Source: Balamuthia mandrillaris
Taxonomy: Eukaryota; Discosea; Longamoebia; Balamuthiidae
DNA length: 64,000 nucleotides
Assembly: GCA_031835245.1 (NCBI GenBank)
Contig: JAVKOQ010000200.1
Span: 1 to 64,000 of the forward strand
Reading direction: 5' to 3'
Part shown: positions 41,808-54,119 of the stretch, piece by piece
Numbering within the stretch: position 1 is the stretch's first letter
How the letters are laid out: each line of letters opens with the position of its first letter
Program-made: the position numbers and the translations under genes
The notes under the pieces: generated by a model
Seen by the model: only the letters and a program-made list of their open reading frames with translations
What the model was told of the DNA's origin: nothing
Database searches by the model: none

Positions 41808-44800
41808 TAAAGTATACCTTGTTGTCTCCGATGAATAATATGATGCTTGGATTCTATTTCTTGGTTGGCAGTTTCCTCATCAGAGGTATCGCTCATCATT
41901 GGATTGTTCTTGATGATGGTAGTAAGGCTGCCCCTCAGACTTTCACTTGTGGTAGCCTCGCTTCCTGCACCAGGACCTCCCCCACTTGCACCGCCAGAGG
42001 GGACGGAGGGAGGGAGATCTGCGTCGGAATCTTCATCATGGTCGTCAAGGCCAACGAGAGGATTATCTATGACACCGGTGCGAAGGGTGTCGGGACTGCC
42101 AATATCCGTTTTGATGTGAGGAGCATCCTCGTCTAAATATTCTTCCTCCCATTCTTTCATCATTTCTTTCTTTAGCTCCCGTTTCATTTCTTTGCGGTCG
42201 ATGTACTTGTGGAGCGCTTTGGTCTTGGTGCCCTTCTTCTCTCTCTTCTTGAGGCCTTTACGCTCTCTCTTTTCCCGTTCCTTCTCTCGTTTCTTCTCTT
42301 CCCGTTCCTGCTTTTCGCGCTCTTTCTTCCCTCGTTTCCATTCCTTCCAGCCAGCGGTGGAGGCATCTGTTCGATCACTCTCCTTGCCTTTACCCCGCAG
42401 CCGCAGAAGGGCCGGTTTGCGTACAAAGAGTGGGTTGAGGGAGGAAGGAAAGTCGAGCGCATGAATGTTAAACGAGGGTGAAAGTTTTGGCTTCTTCTCG
42501 GGGAGGATGGGAATGGAGCGGCGAAGAAGCGTAGTACGGATGGAGACATTGGAGTAGAAGCGGGAAGTGGTGAGGAAGCGGTTGCCAAAGGTGTGCTTCA
42601 GCTCTTTGAACATGAGAGGTTTCTCCTTGTCGATGCCAAAGACCCTCAGCTTGACAAGGAGGTAGGTAGATATAGTATAGATAGCGTAAGATTCGTTGAT
42701 GAGGCTGGGCAAGCACTCAAGCTCGCAGTCGTCTATCTCGTCGGCGCCGCGGCCTGGCAAGAAGACCAGCTGAGCGAGATCCAAAATGGCTTGGTGCACT
42801 TCCATCAAATCCCGTAGTTCGCTAAATGCAGCGTCATGATCTACGATCAGCTCCAGCCCAGAACCGTTCCGTCGCAGCTCGGCGTAGTGGGTTTGAAGAG
42901 AGTGGTTGCCCTCAAAGTTGGGATGTCGATGGTGGAAAGTCAACTTCCGCTCCAGAAAGAGCAAGAAGAGCTCGATGAGGTAAGCCTGCGTGCGAGTAAG
43001 CTCGTCCTTGGCCTCTGTCTTCTGCAAAGCCCAGCTGCGCCGTAGGTCCTGGTACCATAACAGCTGATTGTAGCTTTCCACAAGGATTGGTGGAGAGGCA
43101 CGCAGCAGTACTCTGTGCAGCGTTACCAGACACCGCAGACACTCCTTAAAGTCCTCCTCTAGCAGTCGGTTGTTTGCCAACAGGTATGAGTACAGCTTGT
43201 TGGTTACGCCAAATGTGTTCCATGCTAGCAGGTCGCTGATGGAGGACAACCAGCCCTGTCCTGCCCATATCTTTCTGCCTTTAGCCAGGGCACACCGCCC
43301 CAAATACTCACACTTTTGCACAAAGTTCGAGTCCTGTTGGTCCTGTGGAGGAAATACTGCGTGCAGCAACAAGCTCGTGTCCATGAATTGCTGAATTTGT
43401 TTGAAGTTGGTGGCTGGTGTAGCTCCTCCCACTGTAACCGCCGGCGTTCTACCCGCTCCTCCTGCTGTTGTGCTTCCATTGCTGTTGAGATGGTCTCTTC
43501 CGATAGAAATGCCGTCTCCACCAGCTGCACCGCTCCCTCCTGGAGATATTGGTGTGTCCTCTTCTGTCACCACTGTTGCTGACATTGTTGAGGCTGTAGC
43601 GGGCACCGATGAAGAAATTCCTGCAGTCATGATGGGAGGAATGGCGTCAGTAGGAGAAGACACGGTGAGCTGCTCCGGGCTATAACCCTTGCTAAATCGC
43701 CTGCTTCGCCGTTTCTTCTTTCTCCCAGTGGCTTCTTTCTTCCGCCGCGAGCGGACAATCTCGCCATCTTCACCTGCCACCTCCTCTATAACATAGTCCT
43801 CACTGTCGCCATCTACAGCAGTAGCAGGGGTTGTAGTGGTTGTTCCTGCATTTTGAGAGTTGCTGTGGGTTTTGCCAGGTGAGCTGCGGCCTAACTCACT
43901 GTCATCGTGAATGCGATTGCTACCGCCTTTCTTTTCTTGGTCTATTAGCTTCATCATAGTTTCATATGTGAGTTCTTCTTCCATGCTTCTGGACTTGTCT
44001 TTGAAGCGTTTCGCATTGTTGAGAGCTTTTTTAAGCTTCATTTTGTTATTGTTATTGTTGCGCGGCGATGATGGTGGTGTGCCTGCAGTGGAACCACTGC
44101 GAGAGGACGTCCGTCTGTGCATGGGGGTTGCAGCCACAGTGGTTCCTCCTGCAGCTGTCGCATTACTGACATTTACAGGGGTGGAAGCTGACGATGAGTT
44201 TGAGGAAGAAGAAGAGGAGGAGGAAGAGACAGACGGACGACGACTGGGTGATGGCGGAGAACCAGATGTGAGTGAGGCAGAATTGGAGGATACGAGAGAG
44301 GAGGCGTCAGTGGCAGTGGGTGCCTTAGGAAGAGCCGCAACGTGAGCAAAGGAATTGTCATCATCCAGAAGGGCGCTGCTGGTGACTGAGCGAATGCTGG
44401 AGAAGGAATCCTCCCTCATTTCAGGGGAAATGCGAGCAGCGGAAGAAGAGCAGACATCATTGTTGCCAGCAGATTCGTTACCAACCGCTGCACTGCTATC
44501 GTGGCGAAGTTGAGAGCTGTGATAAGATCTATTGAGAACTTCTCTGTGGTGCATTCGATCACTGTTGGATAGCTTCTCTCTCAACTCTTTCTTAGCAAGG
44601 GCCGGGCTGTGGTTATTCGGTGTGGTGGTGCCTGCTCCTTTGCCTCCACCAACGGAGGCATTCAATCCGTCCATGCGTTTACCTCCCGTGTGAGACATTT
44701 CGGGTGTTTTAACGCCAGTAACGACCTCTTCCGTGGTGTGGCTCCTGCGCTTCCGTGGCGTTGGCTCCCCACTTCCGGAATCGTCATCGGCTGTTGTTTT

Positions 44801-47112
44801 ATGGGGGGTATTAGTAGGCGGGTCTCCTTCTTTAATGATTGTAAAACCAGGCTCAGAAAGCTGATCCTCGTCTGCCGAGCTCGAATCACCACTGCCGCCG
44901 CTGGTGCTACTACCCCCTCTAAACCGCCGAGGCGGTAATGAGTCGAACGTCCGGGAAATGGAAGAGCCCTGCGTATGGCTCAAGTGACGCGGATTCTCAG
45001 TTGCTAGCCGTCGTCTCACACGATAGCGGGGAGAGGGAGAAGGGGAAGATGGTGGTGTAGTGGACTCCTCTGCTGACTCAGAATCAGTGTCTCGGGATAG
45101 AGACTCGCCGTCTCCTGAATGTCGTGGTTGGTTTTCCTGTTGCCGGTTGCCCCGCTTCCTCCGTTCCGAAGTTGCTGGTTTCTTTTGGGGTGCGCTATGC
45201 AGCGAGGACTTAGTCTTGTCTTTGCTTTTTGATTTCTTTAAGCTGCTGCTCTTTGGCTGAAGCTGTTATTTAAACACTCATCAGTTATCGGCAGTTCAAA
45301 TAAAAAGAAATAGAAAGAAAAGAAAAGAAAAGAAAAGAAAAGAAAAGAAAAGAAAAGAAAAGAAAAGAAAAGAAAAGAAAAGAAAAGAAAAGAAAAGAAA
45401 AAAAAAGAAAAGAAAAAAAAAAGAAAAGAGAAAAGAGAAAAGAGAAGTCAGAGCTAACCTGTTCTTTCCCTTTTTCTTTGTTTCGTTTGTCCTTTTTCTC
45501 TTCTCCATTCCATGTGCGTGATCTCTTTTCTGGAGGTGCGGGGATTGAGTCCTCCGGGTTAAGCGAATTTCGTAGTTTTTTCAACCGTTGTAGTACCCAT
45601 GATATTGAAGGTCTTTGGCTGGCGTCCGGAGCAAGGAGAAAGCCTACGCAGTCTCGCATGGTCAAATTAAACTGATCATGAGAGAGAGAGAGAGACAGAG
45701 AGACAGAGAGAGAGAGAGAGAGGAAGGGGGGCGAAAGGATAATGAAGAACGTACGAATAAATTCTAGCATATGAGATGAGTATTGAGGAAATTCGGGAAA
45801 AGAGTAGTTAGCATTGATGATAGAGAGCTTGGCTCCGTCATCAAATGCATCCTCAAAATAACACAGTCTGTACATTAAACAACCCAATGCCTACTCGCCC
45901 AAACAAGTTAAACAGGAAAATAATACCAAAAATTAGAGTTATAAACATACCCAAATATCCACTTTTTCAGTAATCGGAACGGAGGAGTAAAGGTCCAGCA
46001 TTTCCGGTGCTCTGTAGACAAGAGTAGTATTGCGTTCGATATCCTCTTGTGCAAGTTCTCTCTCCGGTTGAGTGAGAGGATGATGGACCTTTGTAGTGGC
46101 GCTGCCAAAGTCACACAGTTTGTACACGCCGTTACTATCTACCAGAACGTTCTCAGCTTTTGGTGTGTGTTTGTTTGTTTTGTTTTGTGTTTGTTTTTGA
46201 TGGAACGTGTCAGTTTTGCAAACCGAAATAAAAAAAAAGAGACAGGCCGAATGACTAAAAGAAGGGCAAGAGAAAGTACCTTTTATATCCCTGTGGGCGA
46301 TAGCCGGAGTCTGGGAGTGAAGCAACATAACAGCCTCGCATACGTCCCGCAACACGGTCACCACTTGAAGTTCAGAAAAATATCCTCCTTCCCTATGTTT
46401 GCTCCGCATTATGTCCATCAACCGCACTTCACGCGTAACATTCTGATGAGCTCCATATTTTTTTTTCAAAAGAAAAAACAACAAAAACAAACAACCAAAC
46501 ACATGCAAACAAAAAAGGAGCCCTAAAGAACGTACACTGTACAAATTCCATCACAATATTGGCCTCTATTTCCCCTTCGCCTTTCTTTTTGTCTTTTGGA
46601 AGCACGATCTCAGCACATTCAAACTGCACAATATTCTTGTGTGGCGGTAATGATTTCTGTCGAGTGGCAGCAGTTAGTGGTGCCTGGACACAACCGAACA
46701 AGGAAATAAATATGGCCTCAACAAACCATAAGTTTGATCTCTTGTTTGACAATAGGCAAGTCCTGACTCCGTAGCACCATTCGTTTCATCGCAAAAGTTT
46801 TCTTCGTGCCTTCTTCCTTCACCCGGTATACCACCGAGTAGCCGCCTGCATGCCACCAACAAATAACAATTAGAACAAATGGGAGGGAAAGAAACCTGGA
46901 CAACACACACCCCCCAAAAAAAAAAAGGACAAGGAGAAGACATGAAGGAGAGACAAAGAGTGACAAGGGAGAAAGGAAACGCAGCAAAAGGAGGAGGAGA
47001 TACCATCGCCGAGCAGCTCCCGGACTTTGAACTTGCGGCCTTTGACATCTACGACTTTGCCTATCATAGCCTTTGCCCAGGCAGCGTTAGCCCCTTCTCC
47101 CTGGAACATCAA
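41167..47112 (-). CDS. NAK-family (AAK1/Ark1-like) protein kinase fused to an ANTH-like domain
   Basis: Nine exons join in frame to give about 1,700 residues: 47112-47001, 46845-46727, 46683-46538, 46442-46280, 46156-45951, 45892-45755, 45671-45459, 45262-41818, 41735-41167 (edges good to a base or two). Kinase: GGYSVVYRVKEEG (G-loop), FAMKRM (Lys), AIAHRDIKAENVL, LCDFGSAT, YRAPEMLDLY and ALGCLMYRLCYFEDAF, the hallmark of Numb-associated kinases, which phosphorylate clathrin adaptors. A long Ser-rich linker follows. Near 43300-42850 is an ANTH-like helical region: VTNKLYSYLLANN, CLRCLVTLHRVLLRASPP, ERKLTFHHRHPNFEG. The tail ends VWNPFADHDYSL with an NPF motif that EH domains bind. The combination points to endocytic coat regulation. 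Introns carry (CT)n and (CTTTT)n on the sense strand. Confidence 0.88.
41770..41804. repeat. (GA)n, intronic in the kinase-ANTH gene
   Basis: CT in the gene's sense, within the last intron, upstream of the ACAG acceptor at 41736. Confidence 0.9.
45305..45445. repeat. (AAAAG)n pentanucleotide tract, intronic
   Basis: About 20 AAAAG units on +; CTTTT in the sense of the kinase gene, filling the intron before the large exon. Confidence 0.95.
45676..45723. repeat. (GA)n, intronic in the kinase-ANTH gene
   Basis: CT in the gene's sense, just upstream of the ATCAG acceptor of the exon starting at 45671. Confidence 0.9.
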
Positions 47113-47800
47113 ACGAAGAGGAGAAAGAGGAGGAAGAGGAGGAAGAGGATAAAAGAGAGCAAATCATAGAAAACAAAAAAAAGTTAATATCTCCAACTTT
47201 GATTGTCTCTCTTTTTTTTTTTTTTTTTTTGACGAGAAGCTGATTTGCTCAAAAGCAAGGCATAGCCTACCCGTCCTTTGTTCTTCATTCCCTTCCACCG
47301 TTTCTTCATTTTTTGAGTATGCTAGTAGGAGGAGGGGTACGAAAAAAGATGTCTCTCTCTGGGAAGCACGTAAAGACAGAGACAAGCAATAGCTATTGCC
47401 CATCCACGCACTAACCCCCTTCTTTCTCCCCTTTTTTGAGTTCTTCCCAGCCGAGTTGTGTGGAAAAAGAGACAGACGAGCCAAGTTTCGTTGTTGCAAG
47501 GCTTAAGCGCGTTGTCTTCTTTGGCCTTTCCCTCTTGTTTTGTCTCTCTCTCCTCTCCCCTCTCCTCTTTCCTGTCGTCTCTCCTCTCTCGTTTTTTCGT
47601 TGGTCGTTTTCTTTTGTTTTCAATTTTTGTTCTTTTTGGGGCCGTTATTAGCCCTGCTCGCTCACCGAACGATGGTAAATTATGCAACGGTTTTGTCCAG
47701 TCTTTCGGTATCTATCTGCGCCCGGATTACCCTTTCGGTGTCAAAATAGTTGTCTGCAGATAGAAATTCCATGACGACACGAATTTATTGCTCGAGGGGC
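47113..47800. other. Spacer between two minus-strand genes
   Basis: Contains a poly-T/CT-rich run near 47210-47230 and Ser/Leu or Arg/Lys frames that reflect composition only. It probably holds the kinase promoter and 5' UTR. No gene supported. Confidence 0.5.
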
Positions 47801-47806
47801 GGTGTC

Positions 47807-49200
47807 TTACAGGTTTTGTCGACAACAAAGAGTTTTCCGCATTCCAACGGGCAAGAGATTTTGGTCAAACCTGGCGAAAGAGAAGTCCCAGTCACGGCGG
47901 TAAAAACAGTGGTGCCAAAATAGATCCCGACTACGCCTCCTATCTTTGCGTTCTTCCTCTAACTTGGAGTCGGGTGGTATGGGCTCGGTTCCTTTCAGAT
48001 TGGGGTTGAGCGGCTCCAAGCCGGCGCCCAGCTGGTCCACCATGGCGACGTGGTAGCGCCTTGCACTATTGGTGAAGGTTACTCTGATCCGGATTCGCTT
48101 TCCAGCCTTCACAAAGATTGTTCTACTAGAGGGCGAAGAAGGAGAGGTGGGGAGGTGTCTTCTTTCACAAGCAGGTCCCCAGCGTCATCCACACACTCAA
48201 ACTCTCGGCGAACAGAGAAGCCACGGTCAATGGGTGGAAGGACGCAACAAGTCGGCGAGTAGTTCAATCCGAGCCTGTAGTACAATCTGCCCTCGCCTTG
48301 TTTCGCGAGTATTAGGTCGTTCTTCTTTTGGTTTCGCGCGTTTGGCTCTTTCCCCTCTTCGTTGCTCGTGTTGCGAGGGGATGATTCTTTCGTAGTGTTA
48401 GCATCATCAACGTTTTTTCTGGGGCTTGTCGACTTTCTTCGGGGATGCTTCTTCTCCTTCTTCTCCTTGTCATTATCTTTGTCCTTTACTTCTCCTTGTC
48501 TTTCTCTTTCTCCTTGCCCTTTCCCTTTTCTTTCGCTTGCTTCTTCTTCTTATCCTTTTCTTGTCCACCTTTCTTCTCTTTCTCTTCATTTGCTGTTGCT
48601 AAACCGTGAAGGTAGCTCATGGGTACTTCGAATTGGTGTTGTTCGGTGGAACGATTCCTGAAGGCTTGCTCTCCAACAAATGTATCTCCCAGCCAGAGCT
48701 CTGCTTCAAAGTCAGGCACCACGGAGGAACTCCGTCGCCTTGCGTTTAAGGATGACGTAGATGGAGAATCCTCTCTCTTGGCAGCAGGCCAAGCCTCCGT
48801 GCACTCGAACGGATAGCGCTTGACATAGAGCACTGCGTCAGTAAGAGCCTGTAGAGCTGTCGAAGACAGCTGCACATTCAAACCGCCGTACTCAAGTCTA
48901 GCGTCGAGAGGCCTGCAAAGATTGAGCGATAGTGCTTCGGACAGTGCACTTTCTACTCTATTTGGATTTTGTTCGTAGGTTGTGTCTACCATAGATGGAA
49001 ATCTGCTTGAATCGGCAAAACTCCCTCCTGTGGTTTCCCGCATGTTAAAGCTTTGGACCGCCGAAATCTCAGGCACCGTGAAGGCAGGTAGCCGTTGTAG
49101 CAAGCCCTCTAGCTCTTCGCCGTGGGCAGCGGTTGGCGCCCTGCAATGCGGTTCGTTAGAAAGCGCGTTCAGGAAAGGGAGAGAAGGGGGTCGTACACAT
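47807..49200 (-). pseudogene. Bacterial-type alpha-2-macroglobulin, C-terminal remnant
   Basis: Order on minus: GGLNVQLSSTALQALTDAVL then KRYPFECTEAW, the thioester cysteine region of bacterial-type alpha-2-macroglobulins. Then WLGDTFVGEQAFRNRSTEQ, GEGRLYYRLGLNYSP (about 48260), FVKAGKRIRIRVTF and YHVAMVDQLGAGLEPLNP (about 48080). In intact proteins several hundred residues of thioester-domain helices lie between CTEQ and the VGEQ region; here fewer than 40 do, replaced by Ser/Arg sequence. A Lys/Glu-rich stretch and at least one frame change before VKAGK also occur. The family is a broad protease trap. The upstream 1,000 or more residues are absent. Horizontal origin from bacteria is an inference from the family alone. 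Confidence 0.65.
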
Positions 49201-49349
49201 CTGTTGGTACGTGAGCTTCTTTTTTCCAGTCTTCTTCTTCTTCCTTTTGGTTGGAGGCAGCCGGTTCGAGGAACCCGATGAACGGGGCAGAAGAGCTGGA
49301 CGCCTGAGCACCTCCAGTCTTCCACAACAAACTCGCTCAACGCCAAACG

Positions 49350-49849
49350 AAACGGTTGCGGTGGTGTATAAGAAGGACCCGCCCAGGGTCTCTTTGCCTT
49401 TCTCCTCCCTCTCCTTTGCCCTCTTTTTTTTCATCCCTGGCTTGGCTCGGTCTTCGAAGGCCTTTCACCGCAAGCCTCCATGGCCCGGCGGGAAGTTGTT
49501 TGCTTGGTTTAGCCAAGAGCTGGGCTTATCAACGGACCATTGTGTCGACATGAAAGATCGACCAAACTACATTATCCAGTTCAACGTCTGTTTTGATTTT
49601 TGATTGGTGGTTTGAAACTCTCAGTACCGAACATATCATTAACAGGAGGGATGGCTCCTCTAGCGGTAACGCAGCACCCAAAACATACAATAATTGTTGC
49701 GGAAGAAAGAAAAGTGCGGTAAAAAGGAAGGAAAGTGGGAACAAACGGTCATCGCGGAAAGATCTCCTTTTAGTTTTGATTTACCGAGACCTTTTGCTCG
49801 CACTTTTTTTTCGTTGTTGGGACTTTTTTTTTTCCACAAAAAAACTAGA
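49350..49849. promoter_or_regulatory. Divergent intergenic region
   Basis: About 500 bp between the minus-strand macroglobulin remnant and the plus-strand CH gene. T-rich (CTTTTTTTT) just before the ATG at 49850. It probably contains the CH gene promoter; no specific site can be named. Confidence 0.35.
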
Positions 49850-50855
49850 ATGGCTTTCTTGGCTCCCAGAACTTACTCTGCGCCAGTTACCACCGGCTCT
49901 TCTTCCTCGAAATACTCTGATGAGGTAAGATGGACCATTTCTTTTCTATTCTATTTGTTTCTTTCATCTGTGGCCGTTTGACCTTCCATCGTGGTTGCGC
50001 TTGCGTTTTTCCATTTTGTTCCAAAGCCTGCTGTGGATGAAACGTTTGTGGGCTCTGCTCCAGCGGTAGTCAACGCCACTTCAGAGATCGTCATGAAGAA
50101 CGGCTACCAACTGTACGGGATGGACGCTGAGTTGGAGCTGAAGCGCAGAGGAAAGTTCGATCCAGAGTACGAAGCAAACGCTTTGAAATGGATAGAGCAG
50201 GTTTCTGGGGAAAAAGTGGCCGATGTTTGGGAAGGCCTCCACTCTGGCGTCATTCTCTGTCGGTGAGCAAATACCTTGTTCATCTTTCTTTGTTCATGTT
50301 TGTTTGTTTGTTTGTTTGTTTGTTTGTTTGTTTGTTTGTTTGTTTGTTTGTTTGTTTGTTTGTTTGTTTGTTTGTTTGTTTGTTTGTTTGTTTGTTTGTT
50401 TGTTTGTTTGTTTGTTTTTGCTTGTTTTCTTTGCGTGCGACTAACCGTACCAACGAAAGGGTTGTTAATGAGGTCTTTCCTGGTGCTATTACGAAGGTAG
50501 ACACACGTGATATTCCTCTTGTGCACCGGGTACGTTATTAGCCTAGTTCTCTCCTTCCTCCTTTCTCTTATCGCGTGGCTTCTGTCTTGTAAGTTCTTCT
50601 TGTAAGTTCGTTTGCTTGCTCAAAAACATAATGTGGTTTGTAAACTTACAGGAAAACATAGCCAAATATCTGGATTTCTGCCGCTCCTATCAAATGGAAG
50701 CTACGGACTTGTTCAATATTAGCGATCTCTATGAAAAGAAAGACCTATTTCAAGTAGTGCAGAACGTGTATGCTTTGGCACGCATTGTTGAAAGAAAGAT
50801 GAAATTTGGTGGCCCAAGCCTTCGTCTAAAAGCCGCTCTTTCGGTAAGCTCTCTC

Positions 50856-50891
<36 letters not shown>

Positions 50892-51816
50892 CTAACTGTC
50901 ACTAACTTGACCCGCTACCTTAGTCAAGCAAGTCTATGCTCGCGTTGCCTCGCCCAAAGATGGTTGCTCTCCGCGATGGAGATGATACATCAACATACTC
51001 TTCTGCACAAGATAAAGCCGACTCTTCAATTTCAGCCAAGACTGCCATTCCAGTGGTACTTCTCTCTTCTCTCTCTCTCTCTCTCTCTCTCTCCTTGTTA
51101 TTTGTGATTCTAATGAAAGACAGCAGCAATCATCAAGTGATAAAACCACTCCGAATTCTACTGCTGCTTTCAGCAAAAAACTTCGTGAAAAGTTCTTTGA
51201 ACCAGGAGAACAAGGCAACAAAGACGCTAAACAAGCTACCTCTTCCACTGCAACTGCTGGTCAGAGCTCTTTCTTTGGAACCTTCAAACGCATGATTTGG
51301 CCTTTCTCCACAGCAGTGGCAAACAAACCTACATCAACCCCAGGTGCATCGTTCCAAACAAAGCGAGCAACGTTTTCAGAGCCACTGGCTAGTATGGCTC
51401 GTCGTGCAGCAGACGAGAAGCAGTGCAGCCCCCTTTTGATACATGGGGTGGTCTTTCTTCTTGTATCTCTTTGTCTAGGATCGGTGGGCAGTGCAGCCAG
51501 CTTGCAGCAACTTAGGACAGACTGCTTACTCACAGGCACCACGTTGCTTCTTCTCTCTTGTCTCATTCTTCCTTCCCTCTCAGCACCATTGGGAAGCTCT
51601 ATCAGCTCGGTACAACGTTCCATTACTCTTGCTTCCTACTGCAATGCTTTAGCCTCGATCATTGGATTGTTTGGGACTGCATTTTCAGCAACTGTAGAGT
51701 CAACAGTGGAATCATTGTGGGGGTTTGGCCTTATTTCTGTGCTGCTCTTTTGTGTTTCTGCTGTTTGTGGAGGCTTTGCTTTTATCCGTATTTATCAAGC
51801 CTACTCCCAATCATAA
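49850..51816 (+). CDS. Calponin/transgelin-type CH-domain protein with four membrane segments
   Basis: Six exons (49850-49924, 50027-50262, 50460-50529, 50652-50843, 50924-51055, 51124-51816) join in frame to 465 residues. Residues about 60-165 form a CH domain of the calponin type: YEANALKWIEQVSGEKVADV, GLHSGVILCR, VVNEVFPGAI, ENIAKYLDFCRSYQ and TDLFNISDLYEKKDL. The middle is Ser/Lys-rich. The C-terminal 150 residues hold four hydrophobic segments (HGVVFLLVSLCLGSV, TLLLLSCLILPSL, SYCNALASIIGLFGTAFSA, FGLISVLLFCVSAVCGG). Type 3 CH domains bind actin or signalling partners; the membrane tail would tether this one. Introns include (GTTT)n and (CT)n tracts. Confidence 0.85.
50296..50416. repeat. 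(GTTT)n, intronic in the CH gene
   Basis: About 30 TTTG units filling the second intron. Confidence 0.95.
50858..50887. repeat. (CT)n, intronic in the CH gene
   Basis: Sense-strand CT tract close after the donor; a similar one lies in the next intron at 51068-51093. Confidence 0.9.
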
Positions 51817-52081
51817 ACAGCAAATACTGTATTTTATTTTCACAACAAACATCAGCAGAAAAATATGTTCCCTCAAATACAAATCGATGATGCTTTAAAA
51901 GCGAGTTTCACAACACAAAACCCAGAACATGCAATGTACCACTTAACACTAACAGTCTCTACATTAAAAGTCCCTCCATAGGTTAGCTTGCTCTTGGTGC
52001 TCCATTTGCGTCAGGGTATACCAAAAAGAAAAAAAAGGGCGGGAAAATGACCCAAATTTTTTGTTATTAATTTAATAACCC

Positions 52082-54080
52082 ATGTCGAAGAGCACCGCAA
52101 GGCAGAGGCGGGTTCCACCTTTCCTATGTACTCACGTAGCGTGCACAACAGCGTCTGGAACACGGTTTGAGGGCAAGGACAGCAGGTCTCTCAACGAACA
52201 TGAAAAAACGAAACGCGCACACCGGACGTGCCGACAGTCAGCAACGCCATGCGCAACTTGCCTGCTGCGGACAGGAACACCAGCGCACCGAGCTGCGGCC
52301 AAGCAAGAACGTCAAGAAGCGGAGAGAGAACAAAAACGAGAAGCGAAAGAAAAAGCGATTGAGCGTGCTGTCAAAAAGATGAAGGAAGTAGACCCAGAGG
52401 TCAGTAACGTAGACCTTGAAGTGGCGAAGGCAGCAATAGAAGGTGTTCTGTTAACAAATTTAGCGGATGGAGTGGTAATGTTAGCACAGCACTATCCGAT
52501 GGTAACAACTCACGTTCAAGCAAACCTTTGCAGCGAACCTGGGAGGACACCCAAGAAGAACTCTTCCACCATTGCTACCGGCAACACGAACCGGGCCGCT
52601 CTCCCTCAGCTTCCAAATAAGTTTGCAGAGCTGCTGATGGTGGACTGTAGGGACGAGGACCCGTGGACCCAAAAGGTCGTTCATGATATCAAAGCGCAAG
52701 CCAAACAAGTCAAGTGCGTTTTCTTTTTGTGTTTTTTTGCTCATCTACTTCTCATCTGCTTCTTCTTCATCAAAATAGTGGCCCATTGGTGGCACTGCCA
52801 TGCAATCGCTCTCGCAAGATGAGCCACGCGGAGGCCTACAGCAGCGACTGCTATTCCACGCTCTGCCTGCCCTCAAGCTTTTCTATGCTTAACGCTTCGA
52901 CCCCGGTGTCCAGGCCCACTTCCCCTACTTACTTGTCTCAAGGGGCTGGCGGGTTTTCTGTGATTGGGCTGACTCTGCAGCAACGAGGAGGTCCAGCCGG
53001 GAAACCTTCGGGTGAATGTAACAACAACAGTCCCAACACGAAGGAGATGGTCCTAAGGAGGAGTTCTCGACTGAAAAACAAGAAGAAGCAACAACATCAT
53101 CAAGGAACAAGGGCTGATGTTCAACACACTCCCAACGTTGATGATGAGAAGGAGAATTCATTAAGAGCAGCACAGGAAATTAACTCGCTGAACGTGTCCG
53201 ACAAAATTGCACGTACAAAGTCAACTGCTACAAAACCGAAGAGAAGGCTTGCAAAGCCATGCATAAAAGGAAAGCAGGCCAAAGAGCCAGCTAGAGAAGC
53301 AGCGCATAAGGCAGAGAGGAAGAGGTCCTTGATTTCCCGCATTATTGTGAAGAGCCACTTCGCAGCGAAGAAGGAAGCAACAGGGCTTCCGTTGATCAGA
53401 GAAAAAAAAGAACAGACTGAAAAGAAGGCTGAAGAAGTTGAAGAAGAAGAAGAAGAAGAAGAAGAAGAAGAACAACAACAACAACAACAACAAGAAGAAG
53501 AACTAGAACAAGAGCAAGAACAAGAAAAGGTAGTAGTAGAAGATGAAGAAGTACAAGCCAAAGATACGGAAAATTTGGATAATACAGAAGATAAAACACA
53601 CGTCAAACGTGTCGAAGTAGTGTTGATGTCTGCTGAACCGGAAGAGCCCCGACGAGACGATCCTTTGCCTGCTGAACAATCCAACGACGCGGAAGAGGAC
53701 GAATGCCAACGCGCGAATCCATCCTGCAAAGCTCCCGCAGAGCAAGAAGTGGACAGACAACAACCAAAGACCTCTGAGCAACTGTTTCAACGGCAAACAA
53801 ATGCAACTGCAAGTAAAAGTGGAGAAGCAGAGGAGGTATCAACCAGATCGGCAGCTAGCTCTTCGCCATTGCTTAAACCAAAGAAGAAAACTTCGGCAGC
53901 ACCAGTGATGATTTCTCACAAATCTACAACTACCAATAACAGCAGTGCTGGCAGTTCCTCTCCATCGTCTTGCCGTTTTTCTTCCATTTACTCTATATCT
54001 TCTTCTTTGTCATCATCTCCTCCTGTTCATAGCAACTATGAAATGACTCCTTACCAAAGGTTTTTATTTCTCTCCTTCTC

Positions 54081-54119
<39 letters not shown>

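Noticed and set aside
41759..45019. Plus-strand ORFs opposite the kinase-ANTH gene
   Set aside because: Antisense frames; the minus frame of 1,070 codons with homology is clearly the coding one.
50104..50526. ORFs of Asn-Lys-Gln-Thr or Phe-Val-Cys-Leu repeats
   Set aside because: Translations of the GTTT intronic microsatellite in the CH gene.
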